Positions 23,419-34,152 of a stretch of DNA of 64,000 nucleotides are shown piece by piece; the stretch's first letter is position 1, and each line of letters starts with the position of its first letter. The notes under the pieces were generated by a model. That model saw only the letters and a list, made by a program, of their open reading frames with translations, was not told where the DNA came from and searched no databases. Source of the stretch: Pedobacter cryophilus (GTDB taxonomy: Bacteria > Bacteroidota > Bacteroidia > Sphingobacteriales > Sphingobacteriaceae); assembly GCF_005116455.1 (NCBI RefSeq), contig NZ_SWBP01000006.1, positions 1 through 64,000 of the forward strand. The letters run 5' to 3'. The position numbers and the translations under genes are program-made.

Positions 23419-26400
23419 ATGAATAGATTTCTCTTAAGCACCCTTTTTATAATATGCTCTGGCTCATTAATCATCGCTCAGGAAGTACCAAAATGGAATG
23501 TAGAAAAGCCAACCGGACCATCAAAAAGCATTAATTTTAATACCGATGAAGGGACTTACATGAATTTAGATGTAAGTAAAGATGGTAAATTTATTGTATT
23601 TGATCTTTTAGGCGACATTTTTAAAATGCCTATTAACGGCGGCAAAGCAACTTTACTGTCTGGTGGAATGGCTTGGGAAGTTCAACCTCGTTTTTCTCCT
23701 GATGGAAAATCTATTTCTTACACTTCTGATAAAGCAGGTGGCGATAATATTTGGGTAATGAATGTTGACGGATCTAACCAACACGCCATTACCAAAGAAA
23801 CTTTTAGATTATTAAACAATGCCGTTTGGACACCCGATAGCAAATATTTGATAGCCAGAAAACATTTTACAGCTTCCAGATCATTAGGAGCTGGCGAATT
23901 ATGGATGTACCATATTGCTGGTGGCTTAGAAGGAATACAATTAACCAAGAAAAAGAACGACCAACAAGATTTAGGCGAACCTTGGGTTTCTCCCGATGGT
24001 AAGTTTGTTTATTTTAGTGAAGATGTAAGTCCTGGTCCAAATTTTCAATATAATAAAGACCCTAATAGTGAAATTTACGCCATCAAGAAACTAAACTTAG
24101 AAACCGCCGAGTTTGAAAAAATAGCAGGTGGATCTGGCGGTGCCGTTCGTCCGCAGGTTTCGCCAGATGGCAGCATGTTAGCTTTTGTAAAAAGAGATCG
24201 ACTAAAATCAGTACTTTATGTACAAAATTTAGCTACCGGAGAAGAATATCCGGTTTATAATGATTTGTCTAAAGACCAACAAGAAGCCTGGGCAATTTTT
24301 GGCGTTTATCCCAATTTTAATTGGATGCCTGATAGCAGAACCATCGTGTTTTACGCCAAAGGAAAAATCAGAAAAGTAGATATCATTACCGAAGCTTCAG
24401 AAGAAATTCCCTTCAATGTAGATGTAAAACAAACCATTTCAGACGCTTTACATTTTGATCAAAAGGTTTTCACAGATGAAGTTGATGTAAAAATGATTAG
24501 GCAGTTGGTGACTTCACCTGATGGCAAAAAAGTTATTTTTAATGCTGCTGGATACCTTTACAGCAAAGATTTACCTAACGGAAAACCAGAAAGATTAACC
24601 AACGGAACGGATTGGGAGTTTGAACCCAGCTTTAGTAATGATGGTAAATTCATCATTTTTACTACATGGAGTGATGAGCAAAGAGGCGCTATTGTTAAAT
24701 ATGAGTTTAAAGGCAAAAAACTAAGCGCTATTACCACCGAAAGAGGCTTTTATTATTCTCCAAAATTCAACATCAAAGGTGATATGATAGTGTATAGAAA
24801 AGGAGTTGGAAATGATGTTTTAGGTTATGTTTACGGTAAAAACGCAGGAATTTATACCCTTAATTTATCAAACGGAGAAGCTAAACTCATTAGTAAACAA
24901 GGCATTAAACCATCATTTAATAGTACAGGAGAACGTATTTACTTTCAAGGATCTGAAGGTGATAAAAAAGCTTTTAAAAGTTGTGATTTAAACGGCGGAA
25001 ACCTGAGAACACATTATACCTCCACTTATGCTAATGCTTTTATCCCAAGTCCGGATGGGAAATGGATGGCTTTTAATGAACTTTACAATGTTTATTTAAC
25101 GCCATTAGTAACCACCGGAACTACTTTAGACCTTTCATCAGGTAACAAAGCTTTACCCCTTAAAAAACTAACCAGAGATGCAGGTTCTTACTTGCATTGG
25201 AGCGCTGATGCTAAAACTTTACATTGGACATTAGGTCCGCAATATTTTAGTAGTGCGGTTAAAAACGCTTTCACTTTTGTAGAAGATACGCCAGAAAAAT
25301 TACCAGCCATAGATTCTACAGGTATTCAAATTGGATTAAAATTGCCTAGCTACAAACCGCAAGGAAAAATTGCTTTAAGAGGAGCCAGAATTATTACCAT
25401 GGATGGCACAGAAGTTATTGAAAAAGGAACCATTATCATTAACCAAAATAAAATTGAAACCGTAGGGAACGAAGCTGATGTAGCCATCCCATCTGATGCA
25501 AAAATTTACGACCTTGCTGGAAAAACCATTATGCCCGGCATAGTAGATGTACATGCGCATTTACGCACCAGCCCGGATGGCGTTTCTCCACAACAAGACT
25601 GGTCTTATTATGCCAATTTAGCTTTCGGGGTAACTACCTCGCATGATCCATCTAGCAACACAGAAATGGTTTTTAGCCAGTCAGAAATGTTAAAAACTGG
25701 TCGTTTGGTTGGCCCGAGAGTATATTCTACCGGGACTATTTTATACGGTGCCGATGGCGATTTTAAAGCCGTTGTGAATAATTTAGAAGATGCCCGTTCT
25801 CACGTTCGTCGTATGAAAGCCGTTGGTGCTTTCTCTATCAAATCTTATAACCAACCTCGCCGAGAGCAAAGGCAACAATTTATTCAGGCAGCTCGTGAAT
25901 TAAATATGGAAGTAGTACCCGAAGGTGGCTCTACTTTTTTCACTAATATGAGCATGATTGCCGATGGACATACTGGTTTGGAACATAACATTCCGGTTTT
26001 ACCTGTTTATAAAGACGTGAATACCTTTTGGAATGCCAGCAAAACAGGCTACACTCCTACTTTAATTGTAAGTTATGGATCACAATCTGGCGAAAATTAT
26101 TGGTACGATAGAACCAATGTTTGGGAAAACGAACGCTTGTTAAGCTACGTTCCAAAAGCCATTGTAGATGAACGCTCTCGCCGAAGAACCACTTCAGAAT
26201 ATGGCGATTACGGACATATAGACGTTTCTAGAGCCATCAATGAATTGGCAAAAGGCGGTACTAAAATTAACTTAGGCGCACATGGCCAGTTACAAGGTTT
26301 AGGCGCTCATTGGGAATTGTGGATGTTGGCGCAAGGTGGAATGAAACCTTTTGACGCTCTAAAAAGTGCCACCATTAATGGAGCCGCTTATTTAGGTATG

Positions 26401-26667
26401 GATAAAGAAATTGGCTCTTTAGTAAAAGGTAAACTGGCTGATTTAATTATTCTAGATGCCAACCCTTTAGATGATATCCGCAACAGCGAAAAAATTAAAT
26501 ATACCATGGTTAACGGACGCTTATTTGATACCGAAACCATGAACGAAATTGGTAATAACGAGAAACCAAAAAACAAATTTTGGTGGCAACTCAGCAAAAG
26601 CGAAAACTATATTATCCCAAGTGGCGAAATAGAAACCTATACTTTTACAGTGCCCGAATGTGATTAA
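23419..26667 (+). CDS. TolB-like propeller plus amidohydrolase fusion, secreted
   Basis: 1082 residues with a Sec signal peptide (residues 1-21, cleavage after IIAQ). The N-terminal ~600 residues carry repeated PD40/WD40-like blades, with DGK-x-I/V-x-F-type turns repeated (SKDGKFIVFD, SPDGKSISYT, SPDGSMLAFV, SPDGKKVIFN). The C-terminal part from about residue 650 is a metal-dependent amidohydrolase with HxH as H712-A-H714 (in DVHAHL). Further metal ligands are a later His (DGHTGLEH) and GAHG. Probable periplasmic or surface hydrolase; substrate unknown. Such fusions are widespread in Bacteroidota. Followed by a palindromic repeat at 26680-26750. Confidence 0.88.
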   Translation: MNRFLLSTLFIICSGSLIIAQEVPKWNVEKPTGPSKSINFNTDEGTYMNLDVSKDGKFIVFDLLGDIFKMPINGGKATLLSGGMAWEVQPRFSPDGKSISYTSDKAGGDNIWVMNVDGSNQHAITKETFRLLNNAVWTPDSKYLIARKHFTASRSLGAGELWMYHIAGGLEGIQLTKKKNDQQDLGEPWVSPDGKFVYFSEDVSPGPNFQYNKDPNSEIYAIKKLNLETAEFEKIAGGSGGAVRPQVSPDGSMLAFVKRDRLKSVLYVQNLATGEEYPVYNDLSKDQQEAWAIFGVYPNFNWMPDSRTIVFYAKGKIRKVDIITEASEEIPFNVDVKQTISDALHFDQKVFTDEVDVKMIRQLVTSPDGKKVIFNAAGYLYSKDLPNGKPERLTNGTDWEFEPSFSNDGKFIIFTTWSDEQRGAIVKYEFKGKKLSAITTERGFYYSPKFNIKGDMIVYRKGVGNDVLGYVYGKNAGIYTLNLSNGEAKLISKQGIKPSFNSTGERIYFQGSEGDKKAFKSCDLNGGNLRTHYTSTYANAFIPSPDGKWMAFNELYNVYLTPLVTTGTTLDLSSGNKALPLKKLTRDAGSYLHWSADAKTLHWTLGPQYFSSAVKNAFTFVEDTPEKLPAIDSTGIQIGLKLPSYKPQGKIALRGARIITMDGTEVIEKGTIIINQNKIETVGNEADVAIPSDAKIYDLAGKTIMPGIVDVHAHLRTSPDGVSPQQDWSYYANLAFGVTTSHDPSSNTEMVFSQSEMLKTGRLVGPRVYSTGTILYGADGDFKAVVNNLEDARSHVRRMKAVGAFSIKSYNQPRREQRQQFIQAARELNMEVVPEGGSTFFTNMSMIADGHTGLEHNIPVLPVYKDVNTFWNASKTGYTPTLIVSYGSQSGENYWYDRTNVWENERLLSYVPKAIVDERSRRRTTSEYGDYGHIDVSRAINELAKGGTKINLGAHGQLQGLGAHWELWMLAQGGMKPFDALKSATINGAAYLGMDKEIGSLVKGKLADLIILDANPLDDIRNSEKIKYTMVNGRLFDTETMNEIGNNEKPKNKFWWQLSKSENYIIPSGEIETYTFTVPECD

Positions 26668-26679
26668 AAACTCAAATTT

Positions 26680-26750
26680 TGTCATATTGAGCGAAGTCGA
26701 AATATTTTCTTTTAAACCGAAGAAGGCTTCGACTCCGCTCAGCCTGGCAA
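26680..26750. repeat. GAGCGAAGTCGAA dispersed palindrome
   Basis: Imperfect inverted repeat. The left arm holds TTGAGCGAAGTCGAA (26687-26701) and the right arm TTCGACTCCGCTCAG (26728-26742), separated by an AT-rich loop. The outer ends continue as TGTCA / TGGCA. The sequence would fold into a stable hairpin and lies 13 bases past the amidohydrolase stop. It resembles a common Bacteroidota intergenic palindrome and may act as a transcript end. Confidence 0.7.
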
Positions 26751-26943
26751 GCTTCTAAAGTTCAATCATAAATAAAAAATTTACCTTGTTGTAAGCTCAT
26801 TCTGTCCTTAAACTTTAGTGTAAGTGATGTAACGGATTCAACTGTAAAAAAATCAAACTCGCTTTTTGCTGCCTGTAAAATTAACATGCTGAAAATCAAT
26901 TCAACACAACAGTAAACCCTTCCATTAAATTTTATTCATATTA

Positions 26944-26977
26944 TTGTTGATATGAAAAACCTCCACCATATCAACAA
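26944..26977. promoter_or_regulatory. Inverted repeat in the leader of the GH43-like gene
   Basis: Perfect 11-bp inverted repeat TTGTTGATATG / CATATCAACAA (26944-26954 / 26967-26977) with a 12-base loop. It lies just before the likely start at 26985. The upstream ATG at 26952 is inside the left arm, so the longer reading frame is unlikely. An operator or an RNA hairpin affecting translation are both possible. Confidence 0.55.
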
Positions 26978-26984
26978 AATTAAC

Positions 26985-28421
26985 ATGGTAATTTTAACAA
27001 ACAAGCCAAAATTTGCCCTATTTATATTTGGATTTTTCTTATTACTTCAACTGAATAGTTTAGCTCAAAAGCACTCTCCAAAAGGTTTTGATGCCATTTA
27101 TTCGGGGATTCCTTGGTATACACAAGATGGAAATACCGTAAGCGCACATGGTGCTTCTATTGTTAAAGATAATGGTAAGTTTTACCTTTTTGGCGAAAGC
27201 AAAACAGATTCTAGCAATGCATTTGCCGGTTTTAGCTGCTATTCATCATCTGATTTATATAACTGGAAGTTTGAAAAAATGGTTTTACCTGTTCAAGAAA
27301 CGGGTAAATTAGGCCCTAACCGAGTTGGAGAGCGAGTGAAGGTGTTAAAATGTCCCAAAACTGGCGAATATGTAATGTTTATGCATGTAGATGATCTTTC
27401 CTATAAAGACCAATTTATTGGTTATGCTACATCAAACACCATTAATGGAACTTATACTTTTAAAGGCGCATTGCTTTTTGATGGTAAACCGATAAAAAAA
27501 TGGGATATGGGTATGTATCAGGATACTGATGAAAAAGGTTATTTAATTACCCACTCAGGAAATCTTTATCAATTGAGTGATGATTATAAAAGTGTTACCC
27601 AACAATTGGTTAGTAACATGACCAGTCAGTGTGAATCTCCGGCTATTTTTAAAAAGGATGGAATTTATTTTTGGCTAGGCTCTGGCTTAACTTCTTGGGA
27701 GCGAAATGATAATTATTATTTTACAGCAACCTCACTTAAAGGCCCTTGGACAGAACGTGGCCTTTTTGCCCCTAAAGAAACCCTCACCTGGAATTCGCAA
27801 ACCACTTATGTTTTACCCATAGAGGGATCAAAAGACACTACTTTTTTATTTATGGGAGATAGATGGTCTTTTCCTCGTCAAAACTCTTCGGCAACTTATG
27901 TTTGGCAACCTCTTACTATCAATGGAAACTCTATTTCGCTTCCTGATTTTAAAGAAAGTTGGCAACTGAACATCTCTACCGGAGAATGGAAAACAACTGA
28001 TATTAAAGGAAAAAAAATAGATGATTTGAATACAAAATTGATTAATTACCAAGGAAATTGGACACACTCACCTAATCATTCATCATCAATTAGCCGTTCT
28101 GATGCAAAAGAATCATCATTTTCTATAAATTTTAAAGGTAAACAAGTCGGGATGTTTGGAAATTCAGGTCCCGACGGAGGATATGCGAAAATAATTATAC
28201 AGAATAAGAAAGGGGAAATTATACATTCTTCAATAATTGACATGTATTGTAAATATTCAGAATCTTCATTAAAATTTTTGAGCCCCATTTTAACTAAGGG
28301 CAATTATAAATTAACGGTTTCTGTAATGGGAGAACATGGTAATTGGTCAAATAAAAAAGGGACATTATTTGGAAGTAGCGGCAATTTCATCTCTCTTGAT
28401 AAAATTATAGTCAATAATTAA
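26985..28421 (+). CDS. Glycoside hydrolase family 43-like secreted protein
   Basis: 478 residues from the chosen start; a longer frame from an ATG at 26952 would put that start inside a hairpin and in front of the signal sequence. The signal peptide then runs through FALFIFGFFLLLQL and ends NSLAQ. The N-terminal ~320 residues look like a five-bladed GH43-type catalytic domain (SAHGASIVKDNGKFYLFGES, then a W/Y-rich core). The C-terminal ~130 residues (WTHSPNHSSS onward) look like a beta-sandwich, carbohydrate-binding-type module. Likely periplasmic or outer-membrane glycan hydrolase; substrate unknown. The GH43 subfamily cannot be assigned. Confidence 0.75.
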   Translation: MVILTNKPKFALFIFGFFLLLQLNSLAQKHSPKGFDAIYSGIPWYTQDGNTVSAHGASIVKDNGKFYLFGESKTDSSNAFAGFSCYSSSDLYNWKFEKMVLPVQETGKLGPNRVGERVKVLKCPKTGEYVMFMHVDDLSYKDQFIGYATSNTINGTYTFKGALLFDGKPIKKWDMGMYQDTDEKGYLITHSGNLYQLSDDYKSVTQQLVSNMTSQCESPAIFKKDGIYFWLGSGLTSWERNDNYYFTATSLKGPWTERGLFAPKETLTWNSQTTYVLPIEGSKDTTFLFMGDRWSFPRQNSSATYVWQPLTINGNSISLPDFKESWQLNISTGEWKTTDIKGKKIDDLNTKLINYQGNWTHSPNHSSSISRSDAKESSFSINFKGKQVGMFGNSGPDGGYAKIIIQNKKGEIIHSSIIDMYCKYSESSLKFLSPILTKGNYKLTVSVMGEHGNWSNKKGTLFGSSGNFISLDKIIVNN

Positions 28422-28543
28422 TGCTAAAAACTACAAAAGCAGGCTCTCTCTCAAACTACCCTGTGTAAATTAAAATCGGTAAATGAAATACTTAAATAAA
28501 TAGAACAGGGCATCTCAATAAGCCAAACTATTTCGTAACAAAA

Positions 28544-28571
28544 AAAGGTGGCTTATTGCTAAACCACCTTT
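28544..28571 (-). terminator. Intrinsic terminator downstream of katG
   Basis: 8-bp stem AAAGGTGG / CCACCTTT (28544-28551 / 28564-28571), followed on the minus strand by a T run. It is 24 bases past the katG stop and could also end the converging GH43 transcript. Confidence 0.7.
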
Positions 28572-28594
28572 CATTTAATATTAATTTATCTTTA

Positions 28595-30922
<2,328 letters not shown>

Positions 30923-30931
30923 TTAAATGCT

Positions 30932-30952
30932 CTCATAGATAAAAGCTATGAG
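30932..30952. promoter_or_regulatory. OxyR-type half-operator upstream of katG
   Basis: Inverted repeat CTCATAG / CTATGAG (30932-30938 / 30946-30952). The core ATAG-N7-CTAT matches the OxyR half-operator ATAG-n-T-n-n-n-A-n-CTAT at all specified positions. A second tetramer pair at the expected spacing is absent. Centre about -65 relative to the inferred katG start. Confidence 0.45.
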
Positions 30953-31118
30953 AAAAACTGGATTTATTAATAAATGAAGAGCTAAATCTAGAAATGGTTT
31001 TAAAATTTTGTAGAACGAAGCTCATAATTTTAAAGCTACTAAACTATCTATTTATAATATTCTACAAGGTTAAAAAAACCAAAAAAGCTATATCTATTTA
31101 TATAATGTAAGCTCTTTT

Positions 31119-31203
31119 GCAATAGGGATTGGTGCGGAAATCTTTTTTGTTGGGCTGGTTGTGAAGTGGGAGACAAAAAAATTGTAGAGAAAGCCCGGAC
31201 CTT
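31119..31203 (-). repeat. Dispersed ~85-bp repeat (family member 2)
   Basis: Begins GCAATAGGGATTGGTGCGG and ends AGAAAGCCCGGACCTTT. The ends match 18181-18272, both in sequence and orientation, while the middle is different and GC-richer than its AT-rich surroundings. Non-coding. Confidence 0.6.
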
Positions 31204-31456
31204 TAGGTATTGCCCTCATTATTATTCCCTTTTTTAGTTAAAAACTAAGAAAATTATACTCCCAATTTGATTTTTTATACCGCTAAATTGTTTGATTATT
31301 TATGAAAATCGAAAAATAAATGCATTAAATTCCATGATTTTAATTAATTACTATTTAAAAGACTAATTAATTATTAAAATCACACATATAACTAATTACT
31401 ATTGAATAATCTATAATATCTATGCCTTTTCATTAAACAAATGAAGGTTTGATGGT

Positions 31457-31464
31457 TACCTTTG
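31457..31464 (+). promoter_or_regulatory. Candidate -7 promoter element of the peroxiredoxin gene
   Basis: TACCTTTG, a match to TAnnTTTG, 17 bases before the ATG. The leader would be short (about 10 bases). No TTTG lies at the usual distance upstream. Confidence 0.4.
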
Positions 31465-31480
31465 AAGCAAATTAAAAGAT

Positions 31481-32113
31481 ATGGCATTAGTAGGTAAAAA
31501 AGCTCCAAAATTCACCGTAGGAGCAGTTATAAATGGTGAGGAAATAGTTGATGATTTTAGTTTAGAACAGTATGTAGGAAAGAAAAACGTAATTTTTTTC
31601 TTTTATCCAAAAGACTTCACTTTTGTTTGTCCAACAGAAATTCATGCTTTCCAAGAAAAAGTTGCTGAGTTTGCAAAAAGAGATACTGTGGTGGTTGGTT
31701 GTTCTACAGATTCTGAAGAAACTCACTTAGCATGGTTAAATACTCCAAAAGACAATGCTGGAATTCAAGGGGTTACTTTCCCTATTGTTGCTGATAATTC
31801 TAAGGTAATTTCTATGAATTTTGGTGTTTTAGGTGGCGAGTATAGTTTTGATAATGAGACTAGAACTTGGTCTTTTGCTGGAGCTCCAATTGCTTACAGA
31901 GGTACTTTTTTAATTGATAAGGAAGGTATTGTAAGACATGAATCTATTAATGATTTCCCTTTAGGAAGAAACATTGATGAATATATACGTTTAATTGATG
32001 CGCAATTACACGTAGAAAAATACGGTGAAGTTTGTCCTGCAAATTGGGAAGAAGGTGAAACTGCTATGGTTGCAACTTCTAAAGGAGTGGTAGAATATTT
32101 TTCGGCAAATTAA
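31481..32113 (+). CDS. Peroxiredoxin (AhpC/TSA family, 2-Cys)
   Basis: Thiol peroxidase that reduces hydrogen peroxide and alkyl hydroperoxides with thioredoxin. 210 residues. Peroxidatic C50 in FVCPTE and resolving C185 in GEVCPANW are present, so a typical 2-Cys enzyme. The thioredoxin-fold core and the GG-E-Y-SF block (119-123) are normal. First gene of an operon with a small thioredoxin (32156) and a DUF6952-type protein (32451). Divergent from katG, which suggests shared oxidative stress control. Cytoplasmic. Confidence 0.95.
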   Translation: MALVGKKAPKFTVGAVINGEEIVDDFSLEQYVGKKNVIFFFYPKDFTFVCPTEIHAFQEKVAEFAKRDTVVVGCSTDSEETHLAWLNTPKDNAGIQGVTFPIVADNSKVISMNFGVLGGEYSFDNETRTWSFAGAPIAYRGTFLIDKEGIVRHESINDFPLGRNIDEYIRLIDAQLHVEKYGEVCPANWEEGETAMVATSKGVVEYFSAN

Positions 32114-32155
32114 TTTATGAGGTGGGGTAACTCACCTTTTTTATAAAGTAAGATT

Positions 32156-32470
32156 ATGTTAATAGAATTAGAAGAAGATAATTTAGAAGCGGTTGTTGCA
32201 GAAAACGGTACTGTAATGGTACAATTCTCTGCAGGTTGGTGTGGAAACTGTAGATTAATGAAGCCAAAATTTAAAAGAATGTCGACAGAAAACGAAAGCA
32301 TTACTTTTGTATTGGTTGATGCAGAGAAATTTCCTAATTCAAGAAAATTGGCTAATGTGAATAACTTACCCACTTTTGCAAGCTTTAAGAATGGTGCTTT
32401 AGTAAACCAAATTCAAACTAACAAAGAGGATTTATTAAAAAACTTATTTAATGAAGTTACCAGTAATTAG
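32156..32470 (+). CDS. Thioredoxin-family protein
   Basis: 104 residues with the active site C29-G-N-C32 (AGWCGNCR) and the cis-proline in LPTF. It follows the peroxiredoxin gene after 42 bases and overlaps the start of the next gene by 20 bases. The obvious role is reductant for the peroxiredoxin, and this is supported only by position. WCGNC differs from the classical WCGPC, which can alter redox potential. Cytoplasmic. Confidence 0.9.
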   Translation: MLIELEEDNLEAVVAENGTVMVQFSAGWCGNCRLMKPKFKRMSTENESITFVLVDAEKFPNSRKLANVNNLPTFASFKNGALVNQIQTNKEDLLKNLFNEVTSN

Positions 32471-32699
32471 ACAAATACACAGCACTAGCTCTGTAGAAGA
32501 AATTAATAATACCATTACTGTGTTAGAAAATATTTCTGAGGTTTCATCTATCAAAGAAGTCGAACTAGATGTAATTGGCGAATTGATTTCTAATTTATGC
32601 GGTGCCTTAGAAGTTCACCAATTGGTTGGAGAAGGAATGACCGAAAAAGATGCTTTAAATGCATTTATGAAAAAGGTTTTAAGCTCTATAGACAAATAA
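32451..32699 (+). CDS. DUF6952-type small protein in the peroxiredoxin-thioredoxin operon
   Basis: 82 residues, starts within the thioredoxin gene (20-base overlap in another frame). It resembles the small family DUF6952 found in Bacteroidota next to peroxiredoxin and thioredoxin. Features: MKLPVIRQIH N-terminus, then an acidic helical region and VIGELISNLCGALEVHQLV near residues 43-61 with a single cysteine (C52). No metal motif is visible. Role unknown, but the overlap makes translational coupling with thioredoxin very likely. Confidence 0.82.
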   Translation: MKLPVIRQIHSTSSVEEINNTITVLENISEVSSIKEVELDVIGELISNLCGALEVHQLVGEGMTEKDALNAFMKKVLSSIDK

Positions 32700-32721
32700 A
32701 AACAGTTTTTTAGTTTTTAAG

Positions 32722-32751
32722 AAAATGCTCGAATTTATTTGGGCATTTTTT
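32722..32751 (+). terminator. Intrinsic terminator after the peroxiredoxin operon
   Basis: 9-bp stem AAAATGCTC / GGGCATTTT (32722-32730 / 32741-32749) with one G-T pair and a run of T afterwards. It lies 22 bases past the stop at 32699. Confidence 0.75.
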
Positions 32752-32769
32752 GTTTAATAATAATTGTTT

Positions 32770-32844
32770 GGGCGTTTTAACACGCTGTTCGTTGTATCTT
32801 TTTGGAAAAAGCCAAAAAGGATGCCACTCCCATCGTTAACGCTC
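32770..32844 (+). repeat. Dispersed ~75-bp repeat (family member 3)
   Basis: Begins GGGCGTTTTAACACGCTGTTC and ends CATCGTTAACGCTC, with an inner stem CTTTTTGG / CCAAAAAG. It closely matches 58651-58731 and is a variant of the elements at 18181 and 31119. Lies just after the peroxiredoxin operon terminator, facing the FAD oxidoreductase. Confidence 0.65.
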
Positions 32845-32886
32845 ATAAAAAAGAGTAAAACTCAATCAAGAAACTCAACGTAAATA

Positions 32887-34077
32887 CTAAATATTTTGCC
32901 CTATTACATAGCCACAAGCCCAAGCCCATTGAAAATTATAACCGCCTAACCAGCCGGTTACATCTACACACTCGCCACCAAAATACAAACCAGGTATTTT
33001 CTTAGATTCTAAAGTTTTAGAAGAGAGTTCATCAGTAGCCACCCCACCTCGCATCACTTCGGCTTTATCATAACCTTTATCGCCGGCAGGCTTCACTTTA
33101 AAATGATGGATAAAAGTATCTATGGCTATAAAATCTTCTTTGGTTAAAGAAGCCAAATTTTTATCAGTCGGGATAAATTTAACAATGGCTTCTACAAATT
33201 TCTTAGTATAAAAAGAAGTTAAAAAGTTGCCTAAAACCTTTTTTCCGTTGCTTGCCCGCTCCAGCTCTATCAAATTAATGATATTTTGATGTGGCAGTAA
33301 ATCTATTTCAATTTGTTGCCCGGGTTTCCAATAAGAAGATATTTGTAAAATGGCTGGTCCGCTTAAGCCCCAGTGCGTAAATAAAATATTCTCTTCAAAA
33401 CTTATTTCATTGTTACTAACTATGGCGTGGATAGAATTTCCAGACAAGCCAGCAAAAAACGCCTCCTCTTTACCTGTAATTGTTAAGGGCACCAAAGCCG
33501 GTGCGGTTGGCGTTAATTTAAGTCCAAATTGCTTGGCTGTTTTTAAAGAAAAATCTGAAGCTCCCATTTTAGCAATAGGCAAACCTCCACTAGCCATCAC
33601 TACTTTTTCAGCATTTAATTTGAGGATTCGCCCCTTTTGTTCATAAGAAATTTCAAAGCCTTCATTGGTTTGGGTAATTAATTTTACTTCGCAATTCAGT
33701 TCTATTTTTTGATCAAGCTGTTCGCATAAATCAGTAAAAATATGAACAATGTCTTTTGCTTTATTAGAAGTTGGAAATAGCTGCCCCAGTGTTTTTTCTT
33801 GCCCCGTAATACCATAAGTTTCAAAAAAACTGATGGAATCATCTACCGTCCATTGTGAAAGTGCCGATTTACTAAAATGCTCATTCTCTGAAATAAAATT
33901 TTGTGCTGTAGTATATAAATTGGTGTAATTACATCGCCCACCGCCCGAAATCAAAATTTTAGCCCCTACCTGATCATTTTTTTCTAAAATTAAAGTCCGT
34001 TTGCCTAAAAAACCAGCTTGTACTGCACACATTAATCCACAAGCCCCGCCTCCAACTATAATTGCATCAAAATTCAT
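32887..34077 (-). CDS. FAD-dependent oxidoreductase, HI0933/YhiN-like
   Basis: 396-residue flavoprotein of the HI0933 family (predicted aminoacetone oxidase-like). The N-terminal dinucleotide motif is IIVGGGACGLMCA (residues 6-18), followed by GAKILISGGGRCNYTN (38-53). The C-terminal GGVATDELSSKTLESKK and LYFGGECVDVTGWLGGYN blocks are characteristic of the family. No signal peptide. Substrate unknown. Divergent from nuoA, with 75 bases between the starts. Confidence 0.88.
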   Translation of the reverse strand: MNFDAIIVGGGACGLMCAVQAGFLGKRTLILEKNDQVGAKILISGGGRCNYTNLYTTAQNFISENEHFSKSALSQWTVDDSISFFETYGITGQEKTLGQLFPTSNKAKDIVHIFTDLCEQLDQKIELNCEVKLITQTNEGFEISYEQKGRILKLNAEKVVMASGGLPIAKMGASDFSLKTAKQFGLKLTPTAPALVPLTITGKEEAFFAGLSGNSIHAIVSNNEISFEENILFTHWGLSGPAILQISSYWKPGQQIEIDLLPHQNIINLIELERASNGKKVLGNFLTSFYTKKFVEAIVKFIPTDKNLASLTKEDFIAIDTFIHHFKVKPAGDKGYDKAEVMRGGVATDELSSKTLESKKIPGLYFGGECVDVTGWLGGYNFQWAWACGYVIGQNI

Positions 34078-34114
34078 GGTTCAAAAATGGCATTTTAAAA
34101 TCATATCTGTGATA

Positions 34115-34148
34115 TTTGCGCTAAATATGCGTTCAATAATTAACTTTG
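34115..34148 (+). promoter_or_regulatory. Candidate nuoA promoter (TTTG-N22-TAACTTTG)
   Basis: TTTG at 34115-34118 and TAACTTTG at 34141-34148, both matching the Bacteroidota -33 and -7 boxes with a 22-base gap. The -7 box ends only 4 bases before the nuoA ATG (34153), so the transcript would start at or within a few bases of it. Confidence 0.5.
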
Positions 34149-34152
34149 TTGC

